Assembly (NCBI GenBank): GCA_013397695.1
Contig: VYZI01000424.1
Location: forward strand, 541,398-605,397
Origin: Centropus unirufus
Taxonomy: Eukaryota > Chordata > Aves > Cuculiformes > Centropidae
Reading direction: 5' to 3'
DNA length: 64,000 nucleotides
In this document: one piece after another, positions 1 through 10,720 of the stretch
Numbering within the stretch: the first letter of the stretch is position 1
How the letters are laid out: each line of letters opens with the position of its first letter
Notes under the pieces: model-generated
The model's input: the letters and a program-made list of their open reading frames with translations, nothing else
Database searches by the model: none
What the model was told of the DNA's origin: nothing
Translations under genes and position numbers: made by a program

Positions 1-423
1 CAGGATCGGCCAGACCACAGAAAAGCAGAGGTGGCCATGAGAAGGGAAAGCTTGCCTTAGCAGGTGAGTTCGCACCTGCTGTTCGGGCAGGCAGGGAGGG
101 TCTGGTCACTGTCCCGGGCCCTCCCAGACACGGCTCCCACCCCGCCACTCGCAGCTGGTGGGCAGCAGAGTTTCCCTGGCCGTGAGGCTCCCCGGAGCGG
201 TGCAGGCAGCCATCGCTGTGCATGCAGTGGCCACGCTGGCCCGGACTGAGGGGCTCTGGCTCATGGTGCCAGGACCACTGCCAGTACCAGCCACACCAGG
301 CTCCTCTCCCAGAGCTCAGAAAGGCCAGATTCAGAAGGGGCCAAGCCCAGCAGAGACAGCCTGGCAAGGGAGACTCCAACAGATTCATATTTTAGCCTAA
401 TATGGGATCTGTTCTCACACCGT
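1..423. other. Non-coding GC-rich stretch at left edge
   Basis: This stretch has moderate to high GC content and no repeat family that I recognise. Short open frames exist on both strands, but they overlap one another and look like chance frames in GC-rich DNA. I see no splice-flanked exon and no promoter motif. If it belongs to a gene, that gene's exons lie outside the window. Confidence 0.5.
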
Positions 424-835
424 TAGGTCTTTGTCACTTCATACTGCTACTCAAGATATCCCCTTGGATCATCACATGGGCAGCTTGCTTGGCTTATCTG
501 ATACTGCTCTCAGTTGGTTCAAATCTTATTTATCAAATAGACAGCATTTTGTTTCGATGGGTGATTTTTCATCTTCCATTAGTGAAGTTGTTTCCAAGGT
601 TCCCCAGGGCTCTATATTGGGCCCGTTGTTATTTTGTGTTTATATGCTGCCACTGGGTTATATTATTCATCAGCATGGAGTAGCTTTCCATTTCTATGCA
701 GATGATTCTCAAATTTATTTGTCTGCTAAACCCAGCGCTGTCTCAGCTGTCTCTGTGCTATCAGCCTGTCTCTCTGACATCACAAGATAGATGTGGCAAA
801 ACTTTTTGCTGTTCAATTCAGACAGAAGAGGTGAG
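424..835 (+). mobile_element. L2-like LINE reverse-transcriptase fragment (degenerate)
   Basis: The + strand encodes about 119 uninterrupted residues (431-790) with reverse-transcriptase signatures of the L2/Maui/Rex group of non-LTR retrotransposons. Visible motifs, in order, are LGLSDTALSWFKSYLSNR (about residues 20-37), PQGSILGPLLF (58-68, the motif before the active site), YMLPLGYII (71-79) and the catalytic YADD (89-92). The frame stops at a TAG (788-790), but the next codons read MWQNFLLFNSDR, which continues the usual SWM..NFL.LN..K segment of the family, so that stop is a mutation inside the old reading frame. Upstream, the AFDTVDH palm motif is reduced to QDIPLDHH, so the element is 5'-truncated or decayed there. 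No 3' end is recognisable. L2-type elements are old and rare in birds, so a stretch this readable is unusual. It should be treated as a dead fragment rather than an active gene. Confidence 0.85.
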
Positions 836-1930
836 GCCTGCCTCAATGCCAGCATTTTATTTCCTGGGATGACACTTGCAATACGATTACTACCAGGATT
901 TCATCGTCCTGTCCCCACTCGTGCATTCCTGCTTTACCTTGCTGCTCCCTGCTTGATTTGTTAGCATGCACCGCGGGCGGCACTTGCCTCTGTCTGCAGG
1001 GTGATTTGTGGCTGCCATTGGCATTGCCGTTCCAATGCACAGGCAGCAGGACTGGGGAACAACCTCCCCACCTCGCGCTGTCTGACAGCCCCCAGCCCGC
1101 CAAGGCCTTTATTTGTTTGCCAGAGCTGAGCACAAGGGATGCGTCCATCTTACAGATCTGCAAGGGTCACGTGCACATTGATGTCAGCAAAGTGAGGTGT
1201 TTTAGAAATGCTGCTAAGAAATGTGCCTAAGTTGTTAAACGTTGGTGACCCAGTAGCATTTAAAAATCAGATCTGCAAGTCCAAGTCCAAGGCAGCACCG
1301 TGCGTGTTCTTTGTAGATGCACAGCTCAGAGTATTTCTCCACAGAGACAATAGACGTCCTGAGCCACCCCTGAGAAGCATCTCCCCCCCCTGCCCTTCAC
1401 CTCCCCATGGAGGGCTGGGAGCAGCAGGGAGGCACACGTCCCACTGGTCACAAACCGTGCAGGGCTAGCCCTCAGTTATCACAGATCTGCACGATTACAA
1501 AAGTGTTACAGACATCTGCGTTAGAGCTGAAATTGGTTAACACATACATGGTACAGAAAGAAAGAAAATCCCAGAGCAGAGTCCTGGTTTCAGCGGCTGT
1601 TGGGGGAAAGGAACTGCTCGGAGACCCTCATCAGGTTCCTGGGGCAGATCTGGGCAGCAGGGCCACTGAAGTCATATGAGGTCTGGATCGAATGGAGGAT
1701 GAGGAGCTTGATGGATGCCCACCCGGAATTACAACCTGCTTAGTGTCCCCTTTCCTTGTCTGGGCTTGCTCCTTCCACAGCCTCGTGCTGGCACTGCACC
1801 GCGCAGCCCCTGCCAGCGCTGGGCATCCCCTGAGCTCATTCTCCTATTTGTGATCTTCCCCAGCAGCCCTGGCTTTCCCTCTTCACTGTGTTACTCGCAT
1901 CTTCAAAAAGTCCTTCAAAAATAGCCAATT
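836..1930. other. Non-coding stretch, mixed composition
   Basis: No coding exon or named repeat family is recognised here. Its one notable feature is the repeated palindrome CAGATCTG, described separately. Several overlapping short open frames on both strands have no family resemblance. Confidence 0.45.
1153..1652. repeat. Cluster of CAGATCTG palindromes
   Basis: The 8-bp palindrome CAGATCTG occurs at 1153-1160, 1268-1275, 1482-1489 and 1645-1652. The first two copies share the longer word CAGATCTGCAAG. An eighth-order word is expected about once per 65 kb, so four in 500 bp is a marked local excess. A further copy lies at 2494-2501. The flanks are not alike enough for a recent tandem duplication. 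It may be a cluster of binding sites or the residue of an old duplication. Confidence 0.5.
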
Positions 1931-2450
1931 TGTTTCTATAAGGATGAACCAACCAGTTCTCGCAGAGACATCAAATAAATCCACTTCATACATTATTTGT
2001 TAACTTCATCAAATAAAGTACAATTTTATGGCTTAAATGTCAATCTCCACAGCTCATTGAGTTCTTTAAAACAGCAGAGAGACTTGTCTGTTTACAGAAG
2101 CCAAAATTAGGCAGGCAGCTTTCAGCTGGATCAGGGAACCCTTTGGTTCTTGTACTGGGAAGAATCATAAAATATATTCAACGTGGAGAGCATGCAATTT
2201 GACAAAGACAATTTGATTTGTCCATGGCTTTTAAAATATTCATACCACTTTGATGGACTATAGTTTTATAAATATGGATTGCCATTAGCTGGCACAGGCA
2301 GTCTCTGCCTACAGATAGTGCTCTGTGAGGCTTGTTCAGAATGAAGGTCTCCAATAAAAAAAATCATTATCTCTGCCTAAAAACCCTAATCAGTAACGTT
2401 TGGTTCATTTGCAGCTCAGAGGTCAGTAATTCACTTTAACTGCTTCTGTG
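1931..2450. other. AT-rich block, candidate conserved element
   Basis: This sequence is AT-rich and complex, between GC-rich flanks, with no microsatellite. The word CATCAAATAAA occurs twice within about 60 bp (near 1970 and 2010). No open frame of note is present. Such blocks in vertebrate gene deserts are often conserved enhancers, but that is inference from composition alone. Confidence 0.3.
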
Positions 2451-3060
2451 TTTGTGTCGTTTGGGAGGAAAAGGATTTTGTAGTTTTACTCCTCAGATCT
2501 GGAAGCAGCTCCTGGGTGCAGGCAGGTGCAGCCGGAGGAATGTCCAGGAGCGGGGAAGGCGTGTGGCCCCCAGCCCTGAGCCAAGCCGAGCCAGCGGCCA
2601 GAGCGGTCCAGTGGGAGCAGAGCCACCTGGCAGCGGCAGTGCTGCCCAGGCCCTCGCCAACCAAGCGACACACAGCCCAGAGCCACGAAGGGAGCAACAA
2701 GCCCCTGTCCTGGATGAGAAAAGCGGCAGCGGCTTGAATCCAGGCCTGGTATTCACCTGCAAGGCGCCCACCCCTCCTCCCTTGGGTGCTTTGCCCTGCC
2801 TTGTGCAGATGCGGTTACTCGGATCTCCCAAGGGAAACACGGGCAGTGCCCAGGGGAGCAAAAGGGCCGCCTCTCCCAGCTGGCCCTGGCTATCCCAGCG
2901 GCAGCCGCAGGCTCCTGCAAGAGCCGTGCTTGCCGTTCAGCATCGTGTGCCGAGCTGGCACTGACTTTTCTAGGGACAGGAGATCTGACGAGAGCCCCTG
3001 CACTCTCCAGCCAAGTAGGGGTCGGGAAGAACATGCCGCCAAGCGAACTGCTGCATCTGC
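2451..3060. other. GC-rich non-coding block
   Basis: Overlapping open frames of 66-187 codons occur on both strands with no family resemblance and with the composition of chance frames. No repeat family is recognised. Confidence 0.45.
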
Positions 3061-4120
3061 TAGAAAATGGAATTCCCTCTTTAAGATAAGGAAAAACTAA
3101 GGAGCTGTTAATAAAACAAAAAAGAATCGACATCCGGAGAAAACAAACACAGGGTTTGATGTTGCTTTCACTGGCTTCAGAGCCAAACCAAAGTCTGAGA
3201 GCAGACGTAATGAGGATGTCACACACGGCTTCAGGTTTGTTGAAGCGGCAAACCAATAACGAGCTTGTTCTTGGAATAAAGGATCGTACACAGGGTACAT
3301 TCACATGGACAAGCACCTACAGCAGAGCGCAGGTGGATTGAGCACGCAGCCTGAGAACCTGAATTAGCAAAGTGCTTTGAGTTTCTAACAGTAATTCAAC
3401 TTGTGAAGTAGCTTCAGTTTCCAGCCCAAAAGTTTATTCAAGTTAAGAAAACACATCCTCAGATTAAAAAGAGTATTGCACCACTGTCAATTTTCAGACG
3501 TTGCCATCAGGAAAAAAAAATTACATTTCAGGCTGACGAGCGACTAATCAAGGCAAGTGAAATGGTGCTGCAATAAATTACTCCACAGCGAAATAAACCA
3601 CACAAACAGACCGATGATAATAAATGTAAATTATTTCTCTGAAGAAATTTTCTTGGTATATGAGTAATACGAACCATCAGGAAGGAGTCTTCCTTAACAT
3701 TAATTACAGAAAATGACAAGTGAGCTGATGACTGCGAAGGCTCATTATCTGAGAACATATTCACAACTTTGCAATTTGCGCGAGATGTACTCGGGCTAAA
3801 TTAATCTCCCTTCTTTGCATGAGCCTCTTCTAATTTTCATGTTATTAACAGGTTTGCAGTATCACTCAGTGCTTGTCACTCTAATCAGGTTTCGGCATGT
3901 TCGCAAAAGCGAAGTGTCATTTATAAGGATAAGCCCTCATAATGGCGCTCTCTTTCATGTGGAGAATTCTACAAGGTTGCTTTTAATAAGGTCCTTTAAT
4001 CATCTCCCTTTGCTCAACTTTTGGCCCCTCTGTTTTTTCATGAAGAGTCATTAAAAGACTTTGAAGTTCATCAAGGATGAAAAATTCATGACATTGTTGC
4101 AGGAAAAGGGCCAAGGGACA
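3061..4120. other. AT-rich block, candidate conserved element
   Basis: This is about 1 kb of AT-rich, non-repetitive sequence with scattered TAAT-type homeodomain cores and no credible exon. It is one of the longer such blocks in the left half. Whether it is conserved across species cannot be seen here. Confidence 0.3.
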
Positions 4121-4520
4121 GAGGGATGTGACCAGGCAGGGATGGCAGGACACCAGGCCAGGAGCTCGAGTGCCCCTCGGGTGCTCTCACAGCGCTCCCT
4201 GGCTCCTCCAGCCCGGCAGCAGCCTCGTCCCTCTGGGCCGAGCCACCCCACGGAACCGCGGCCAGGGCCACCACCGGGACAGCCCCCAGGGGCTGGTGGC
4301 CCCCAGCTGGGCACACGGGGCACCCAGGGCCACGGCGCAGGCCCAGGGGATGGGCAGAGGGAGGCCGCTGGCAGGAGCCGTGCTGTGGCATCGAATCCCT
4401 ACCCTGGCAAGCGGCAGCGCCAAGGCTCGTGGTGCTTTAGAGGGCAGCGGTAATCAAAGGCGACATCTCCCTGGGCCCACGCTATGGCTGGGCTCGGCAA
4501 GGTTAACCTTATTCTTCTCC
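4121..4520. other. GC-rich non-coding block
   Basis: C-rich on the + strand, with several overlapping frames that I regard as chance. No motif or repeat recognised. Confidence 0.4.
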
Positions 4521-5165
4521 TGTGATTTGATAACACTGGACTGGTGTTTATGTTGAAGCTTTTGAACACAATGGAAGGAGGGGGAGAACTTTATTAAATT
4601 TTTGAAATTCATTTAAGCGGGGCTGGCATAATGAATTGCCAGATCTTGTGTGCGCATTGTCCCCGGAAGCAACAATAATTTAGGTGGACATAAACCAATA
4701 TGTAGATTAAAAATGTTTAAGCCAAGTGTCGTAAAATATATAAAAACATAAGGCAGAATTAACATATCAAGGTTTAGCATTATAAGTAATGACGGGTCAG
4801 ATATAAGGTTGTGTCTGCAAAATTGCATTTCAATATAATAAATCCATTCAAACTCTGTCCAGAGACACAAATTGAATCTATAGACAAAGCAACTGCAATC
4901 CATTGAATGTTATGAAGTATTCAAGTGAAAACAATGCATTTAGAAAAGGAAATTGAGTGTATTTTAAACATACAGGTGCTTGGGACCTCCATATAGCTTT
5001 ATGTTCACACAGATTTGTATACACGACGTACCCAGCCTACTTTTGACAAAGTCCTCAAAATGATGAATTTCTGATGGAAGACTTGATATTGCAGCAGATC
5101 TGTTATGCACCGCTTATCCTGTAACACAAACCATTAATAATAATCACACTCGCTGCTGCTTCAAG
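4521..5165. other. AT-rich block, candidate conserved element
   Basis: AT-rich sequence of normal complexity between two GC-rich blocks. The 96-codon minus-strand frame here (4613-4903) is hydrophobic only because of its AT-rich codons and matches nothing known to me. Confidence 0.3.
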
Positions 5166-5990
5166 CTCTCTTGTTAGACTTCCAAAGCTTCTGCCACTCC
5201 ACACCCCAGCAGGATGCTGCGGAGGCGAAGGCCACAGGGGCTGGCCCAGTCCCAGGGGAGCCATGGTGCCACCATCCCCACACTCCCTGGCTCCATGGGC
5301 AGCTCCGGGCTCCACCCCAGCCTCTCAGAGCAGCATTTTTACTCCCTTGCCTGTCCACAAACTTTCCCTAATGCCAAACGCTCAGTGCCAGACAGAAGTG
5401 AAGGGAGCACAAGGGGAACGCTGGAAGCCTCAGCATCTTGTCACTATTTGACGAGGCTCAGCCCTTGCCGAGCCGCAGCAGCTGTGCCAGGGCCAGCAGC
5501 ACCAGCGACACCGCAAGAGGAGAGCGGGCAGCGGGACAGGGCAGCTCTGCCCCAGCCTCGGCACGTCCTGGGGCTGAGAGCCAGCAGCCACGGCCCCTCG
5601 CGCCAGGCCTGCCCAGACGCCCACACCACAGACCAGGGTGGGTGCAGGTGACATTTATCCGAATCCTGGGCCATGTGGGAAGCAGGGATGCTGCTACCAC
5701 ACCTCTGAGCATCCCGGGCCACAGCGGGAGGCAGGGGAAGCTCTTCCCTGCTCCTGCCAGCCTCCCTGGGGGCTCGCCAGAAAGCTGCTTGGGCAAGGGG
5801 GGAGCTGTGGGCTCCCGTCCCAGCTCGGTCACACTCAGAGGGGGCCGGGTGGGCAGGCAGAGATCCCAGCAAGGGGAGGCAGGGAGCAGAGGCCCAGCAG
5901 GCACCAGCTCGTGCTCCTGGGCACAGGAGAGCTCTAGGAAGGGGCCCCACAGCAGAGATTCAAAAATGCTTCGGGGAGCTCACGTGATGG
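5166..5990. other. GC-rich non-coding block
   Basis: Long frames are open on both strands at once (for example 188 codons + and 168 codons - over the same bases). That is a property of stop-poor GC-rich DNA, not of genes. There is no CpG island of promoter quality and no repeat family recognised. Confidence 0.4.
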
Positions 5991-6660
5991 GGAACAGACT
6001 TTAATAGACATGTTCATCTTTCAGCAGTGTTTTGCGTGTAATAATGTCAGCACACTTCTCACTCTGGCAGAAATTCCACAGATAATTGGAAAGAAGTAAA
6101 AATGAAAACATTAGAATTTGCCATGTCATATGTTAACTTTTTATTATTGTATGATGCCAATGGTCCACTGACAGATGCTGTGTTATTAACATTTGATTAA
6201 AAATCACTTCAGGTCTAAAGCAGCCTGTTCAGAAGAGAACATCTTGACAAGCCTGGTGGTTTGTGATTGACAATTAATAACATTCTGTGTGTCACAACAC
6301 AGATAGTGTGACTTATTGGTGCCGGTGTAATGCAACACTTTTCATCTGAGCTCTTCAAATTGGTACATAGAAATAGTAGAGAAAGAGCCTAATTCAGCCA
6401 GCTTTGATTACAAGTGAAACGGAGCCAGTGCAGATCTCCCCATGCCCTGCCCAGCACAGACCGACAGCACTCAGCAATGCAGACCCTCATCCCCCTGTCC
6501 CCTGCCAGAGAAGGGACTTTGCCATCCTGTTACACCAACAAGCTTCCATCCAAAAACTCAGTATTAAATTCCATGGTTACAACAGGTATTCACAGTAATA
6601 AACCACAAATCTGCTTATTTAACAAAAAAAAAAAAAAAAGGAACCTGTCTCATTTCCTTA
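5991..6660. other. AT-rich block with A16 run
   Basis: AT-rich sequence ending in a run of 16 A residues at 6624-6639. The run is not preceded by a recognisable SINE or processed gene, so I read it as a simple mononucleotide tract and not as a retroposed tail. Confidence 0.4.
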
Positions 6661-7994
6661 TATATGAAAATAATTTGTAACTGGGAAGATGACAGGTCAG
6701 CCTCGGAGGTTTGGCTGGGGACTCTTAATTGCATGCTACTGCCAGGGACATCCAATGTCTGTGTGTCAATAGTGAAATTCATTAAAAACACATAAATTAC
6801 CTTCCTTGGAAGTGGTCTGGAATGTGCCACTGCAGTTGCCTTTGCTAAGCAAAGGTGAAATTCTGACAAACTCTTCACTCTGCCACCACTGCAGTAAAGG
6901 TCAGCAGCGCTGCCCACAGTTACACCAAGGGCGTTTGTGCCTGCACGCAGCACAGCCCACGTCCCAGCACGGTGTCACAGCGAGCGGAGACGTGGGCAGC
7001 TCTGGGGCAGAGCAGCCCAGCTCTCAAGCCCCACAGTCCCCATCCAGATGGGTCCATGCCATCTTTGATTCATTTATCTCCCAAACCCTACAGGGCACCA
7101 GGCTCTTTGCTCGGAGGCAGCAAAAATTCCCACGTGCAGATGAAGAAAGGCAGTACCCTGCCTGTGCCCTCACACACGGGTGCAAAATGCTGTTTTATTG
7201 GCCAGGAACCTGGGATTTTGCTCCTGAAGGAGCAGCTGAGGCACAGCAGGGACCGTGTCCCTCTCGAGCCCCAGGCCCCCGTCCTGGAGCAGTGTGTGCC
7301 TTCACCACGTTGCAGTGTCCCAGCAGGGCACCATTCCCCACTCCTGCCCCCCTGCAGACCCCACCACGCTGCTTCTCCCCCTGTGCCTGGCGGAACGGAG
7401 CATGCCGTGGTTCCATGCCGAAGCAATGCAAACACTTTCCCAGCCCTAATGCAGTAAGCAGGGGAAATAATTACAGATTTCCAAGGTTCAACAGGGAATA
7501 CTTCTGAGAAATGCGTCCTCCACTGGGAGTTTCATAACCATTTAATCTAATTTTTCTTGATGTTTTGATCTTCCTTTTAAACAAGGCATTTGTCATTAGC
7601 TTTCAAGGAGACAAGTTGCTAATACATTACACTCTTAAAAGGCCCACAGTTAGTGTCAATGTCTTCTGATGGCTGTTCACTAACAGCACATGAAAGAATT
7701 GCCAGTGTCAGTTCTCCTCCACTTGGCTGCAAGAGCAGCACCATCCCCTCACAGCGGGGCTGGCAGGGACACCAGGTCCAACCGCTGCCTTGTCTCCTCC
7801 ACCCTTTCTATCCAGGGTGCCCTTTGTGGTGCTTTTGCCACTTGGGTTGTGCTTGGATGACTCTTGGGTGCTTTTTTAAGTGGGCATAAAACAAAGACTT
7901 ATTAGGAAAATGAAAGGTGAGAATAAATCCTCTCACAGAAAATTCCTGCTCTCCCATCCAGCTCCAGAGGATGAATTTCACCCCTAAATCAGAC
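6661..7994. other. Non-coding stretch, mixed composition
   Basis: The first and last few hundred bases are AT-leaning and the middle (about 6900-7450) is GC-rich. A 233-codon + frame (6806-7507) lacks any domain and overlaps other frames. No repeat family or RNA gene is recognised. Confidence 0.4.
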
Positions 7995-8222
7995 ACATAG
8001 AATGGATTGGGTGGGAGGGGACCTCAAAGGCCAGCCAGCTACAACCCCTGCCATGGGCAGGGACACCTCCCATGGATCAGGGGCTCCAAGCCCCATCCAA
8101 CCTGGCCTTGAACACCTCCAGGGATGGGGCAGCCACCGCTGCTCTGGGCAACCTGGGCCAGGGCCTCCCCACCCTCACAGGGAAGCATTTCTCCCTCACA
8201 GCTCATCTGAATCTAAACTGGA
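7995..8222 (-). mobile_element. CR1 LINE 3' fragment
   Basis: Read on the minus strand, this is the 3' end of a CR1 non-LTR retrotransposon. It has the stretch around TGCCCCATCCCTGGAGGTG, the GGTTGGATGGGGCTTGGAG word, CCATGGCAGGG-type sequence and a terminus ending in CCATTCTATGT, close to the ATTCTATG repeats that end CR1. It is 5'-truncated, as nearly all CR1 copies are. Over about 75 bp it is essentially identical to the copy at 61275-61353, so both belong to the same subfamily. Frames that run through it on the + strand are antisense artefacts. Confidence 0.93.
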
Positions 8223-10720
8223 GTGGAGTCTGACTCCACCTCACCTGGTCAGCTCCAACAAGAAACGTGGGCTGACAGAGCCGAGTCACCAGAAAGGACC
8301 CAGAGGAGACGTGCCCAGGCGGAGGTTGCTGGGTCGGTCCCTTGGTAGCACACAGACCTCCCTCAGTGCAGCATCCTGCCGCCCCATGGCCCGGGACAGC
8401 CTGGGGGAAACGGGACCAGCAGCACAATCCGTGCCCTCGGGCAGGCCAGAGGAAAAGCTGGACCAGCCCAAGCAGAGGGGCAGAGCCCAGACCCCAGCGC
8501 AGCCACAGGGAGGCTGTGCCTCCATCCTCCACTTCCTCTGCTCTTTGAAGGGTGTGAACAAAGCAGATGGAAAAAATATTTTGTTAACTTCTTGGATGAC
8601 ATAACTTGCATATTAAATAATAATGAACCAATAAATTACAAGAAGCTAAGCAACCAGAAGAATACGTATGTGGAGTTTGGAGTATTTATAAATGAATAAA
8701 TCATTCATGATTTATAAACTCCATGTAGCTAAACACATCATTTACTGAGCTTCAACACGTTTCACGAGGCATCCACCTCTAACCAGCTGTTCTTAAGAGC
8801 AGGCATGCACCCCACAGAAATAGCAGCTGATCAGTGAATTAGAGATCAGCAAGACTCACTGCAGCACCCGAAGCAGCACATCCATGGCCATCCTCAGCAT
8901 TAACACCTCCAGGAGCCCCTGGGGCAACACACGCTTTTCCCAGGCAGCTCCTGAGGGTGGAATGGACCAGATGGAGTTCACATCCCCTGAACACCTCCTG
9001 CGCTCAGCGGAGCAGCCCAGGCTCCAGGCAGGGAGCAGCCACCCCTGCAGCACAGAAGCCAGCAGGAGGTAGCAAGTCCAGGAGCTGCGGGATCAGTCCT
9101 GTCAATTCCAAGTGCTCCAAACCTCTCAGAACTTGTTCCTCGCCTCACATCCAAGGCTCGCTTTTCCTCCACAGGACCTGGAGAACATGAACCCTGTTTG
9201 AACACCAGATTCTTACACAAATGGTCAAGATGGATTTCAAGTTCTGACCTGCAGCTTCCCCGCTGGAGCCCACAAGCTGCGCTGCCTCCAGCGAGGCTGG
9301 TCAGTGTCTCCAGTGGCTCCCAACGAGCCTGCCATTCCTCATGCGTGACACAGCCACCCCTCTGACAGCGTCAGCTCCCTCCGGCTGCAGGACTTCTATG
9401 CCTTATTCAGAATTATCATCTTTAAAGAAGGTACACATTTTTTCAATAAGAGTCATTCCACATGGTGTTTCAATTTGGAAGTATCACAAACATTTCCAAG
9501 GGTTCAGCACCTGCTGGAACACCTAATGCTGGGGCAGGCAGCAACCCCTGCAACCTCAGGAAAATCTGCTCCTCTTAGACACACATAGATCCCTTTCCAA
9601 ACTTCATGTTGGCTTCTGCCATCACACCCACAGCAAGTTTCATACATGGATAATTGAGGCCCCTCCTGCAGGCCGTGCTCCTGCGCAGAGATGCGGTCCA
9701 GGAGGAGGGAGGCAGGTGCTTGGGAGGCAGCAAAGCATCTGCACTGCTCCGAACACCAGAGTCATTAGACAGCCCTGGCTGCACGGTCTCCACCCTCTGG
9801 AGTCTCATCTCCCAACAGCACAAATCCTGTCCCATTCCCAGCCAGGTGGGTTCACAAGCAACACTGAAGAGGAAGGGGTGCCTTCATCCCGTGGCACCCA
9901 GTGACAGCCACCGGCATTAATCATGGAGGAGCTGAGCGGCTGCTGCTCCTTGTTTGAAGCACCATATCTGTCATATGGTAATAAATGGGTGCGGAATTCC
10001 TTTTGACAAGAATTCAATGGCCTGGAACAGACTTTGTGCCAGTCTTCTGTGCCTCAGGCAAAGTGCTTACTAAGTAATTTTATGGATACCAAGCTCAAAC
10101 ATTTTACAATTAGCACTTTGTTGGCTTTAGTTTGTGACAGGCAGGGCCTTACCTCTCCCTTTGTGGCTGAAACTTCAGCTCCAGAAAAGCTGTCTGTCCC
10201 CCAAAAGAGATTTGTCCGCTATTAACCCAGGGAGCCGGCTGGATTTGAGCTGCACATAGAGGGAGGTGGCAAGTGTCCCCCAGGCAGGGAAGAAGGGTGA
10301 GGGCACCAGCTGCATCCCACCTGAAGATGCTGCTGTGTGCCTCTGGCTCCTGAAGCCCCAGGAAAACACCTGCAGAGAGCGCAGGGCAGCAGGCACCTTC
10401 CCGGGAGGGCTGCAGGTGATTCCTGCGAGCCCGAGGTGGAACCAGACCCTGCCTGCAGGCAGAGCCCGTGCTGGGAAGGCACGCTCAGGGTCCCCACAAG
10501 CCAGCAGAGCCACCAGCCTTGAGCCTCCTCTGTCCTCCCACCATGGCATTTCACACCTCCCGTGTCTGGGATTTAAAGACCAGGCACAGAACCAGGTTCG
10601 CTGTCGGAATTAGTGGCCAAGGGGCTCCAGCACGTGGCTCCCAGGCACCGGGGGCTGGGGAGCAGCTGCAGCAGGAGCCCCCCCGGGAACCTCAGCACGC
10701 CAAGAAGGGCAGAGGAATAT
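8223..10720. other. Non-coding mosaic
   Basis: A GC-rich part (8223-8580) is followed by an AT-rich stretch (8581-8850) and then mixed sequence. All frames of 60-124 codons overlap each other on opposite strands and resemble nothing known. No repeat family, RNA gene or promoter motif is recognised. Confidence 0.4.

Noticed and set aside
6624..6639. A16 run as a retroposed poly(A) tail
   Set aside because: No SINE or processed sequence precedes it and no flanking target duplication is evident. Read as a simple mononucleotide tract.
6806..7507. 233-codon plus-strand frame
   Set aside because: Low-complexity Pro/Ser/Ala content, overlapped by other frames on both strands, no family resemblance.
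8002..8604. 200-codon plus-strand frame
   Set aside because: Its first third is the antisense of the CR1 element. The peptide SPIQPGLEHLQGWGSHRCSG recurs wherever this CR1 subfamily is read backwards.
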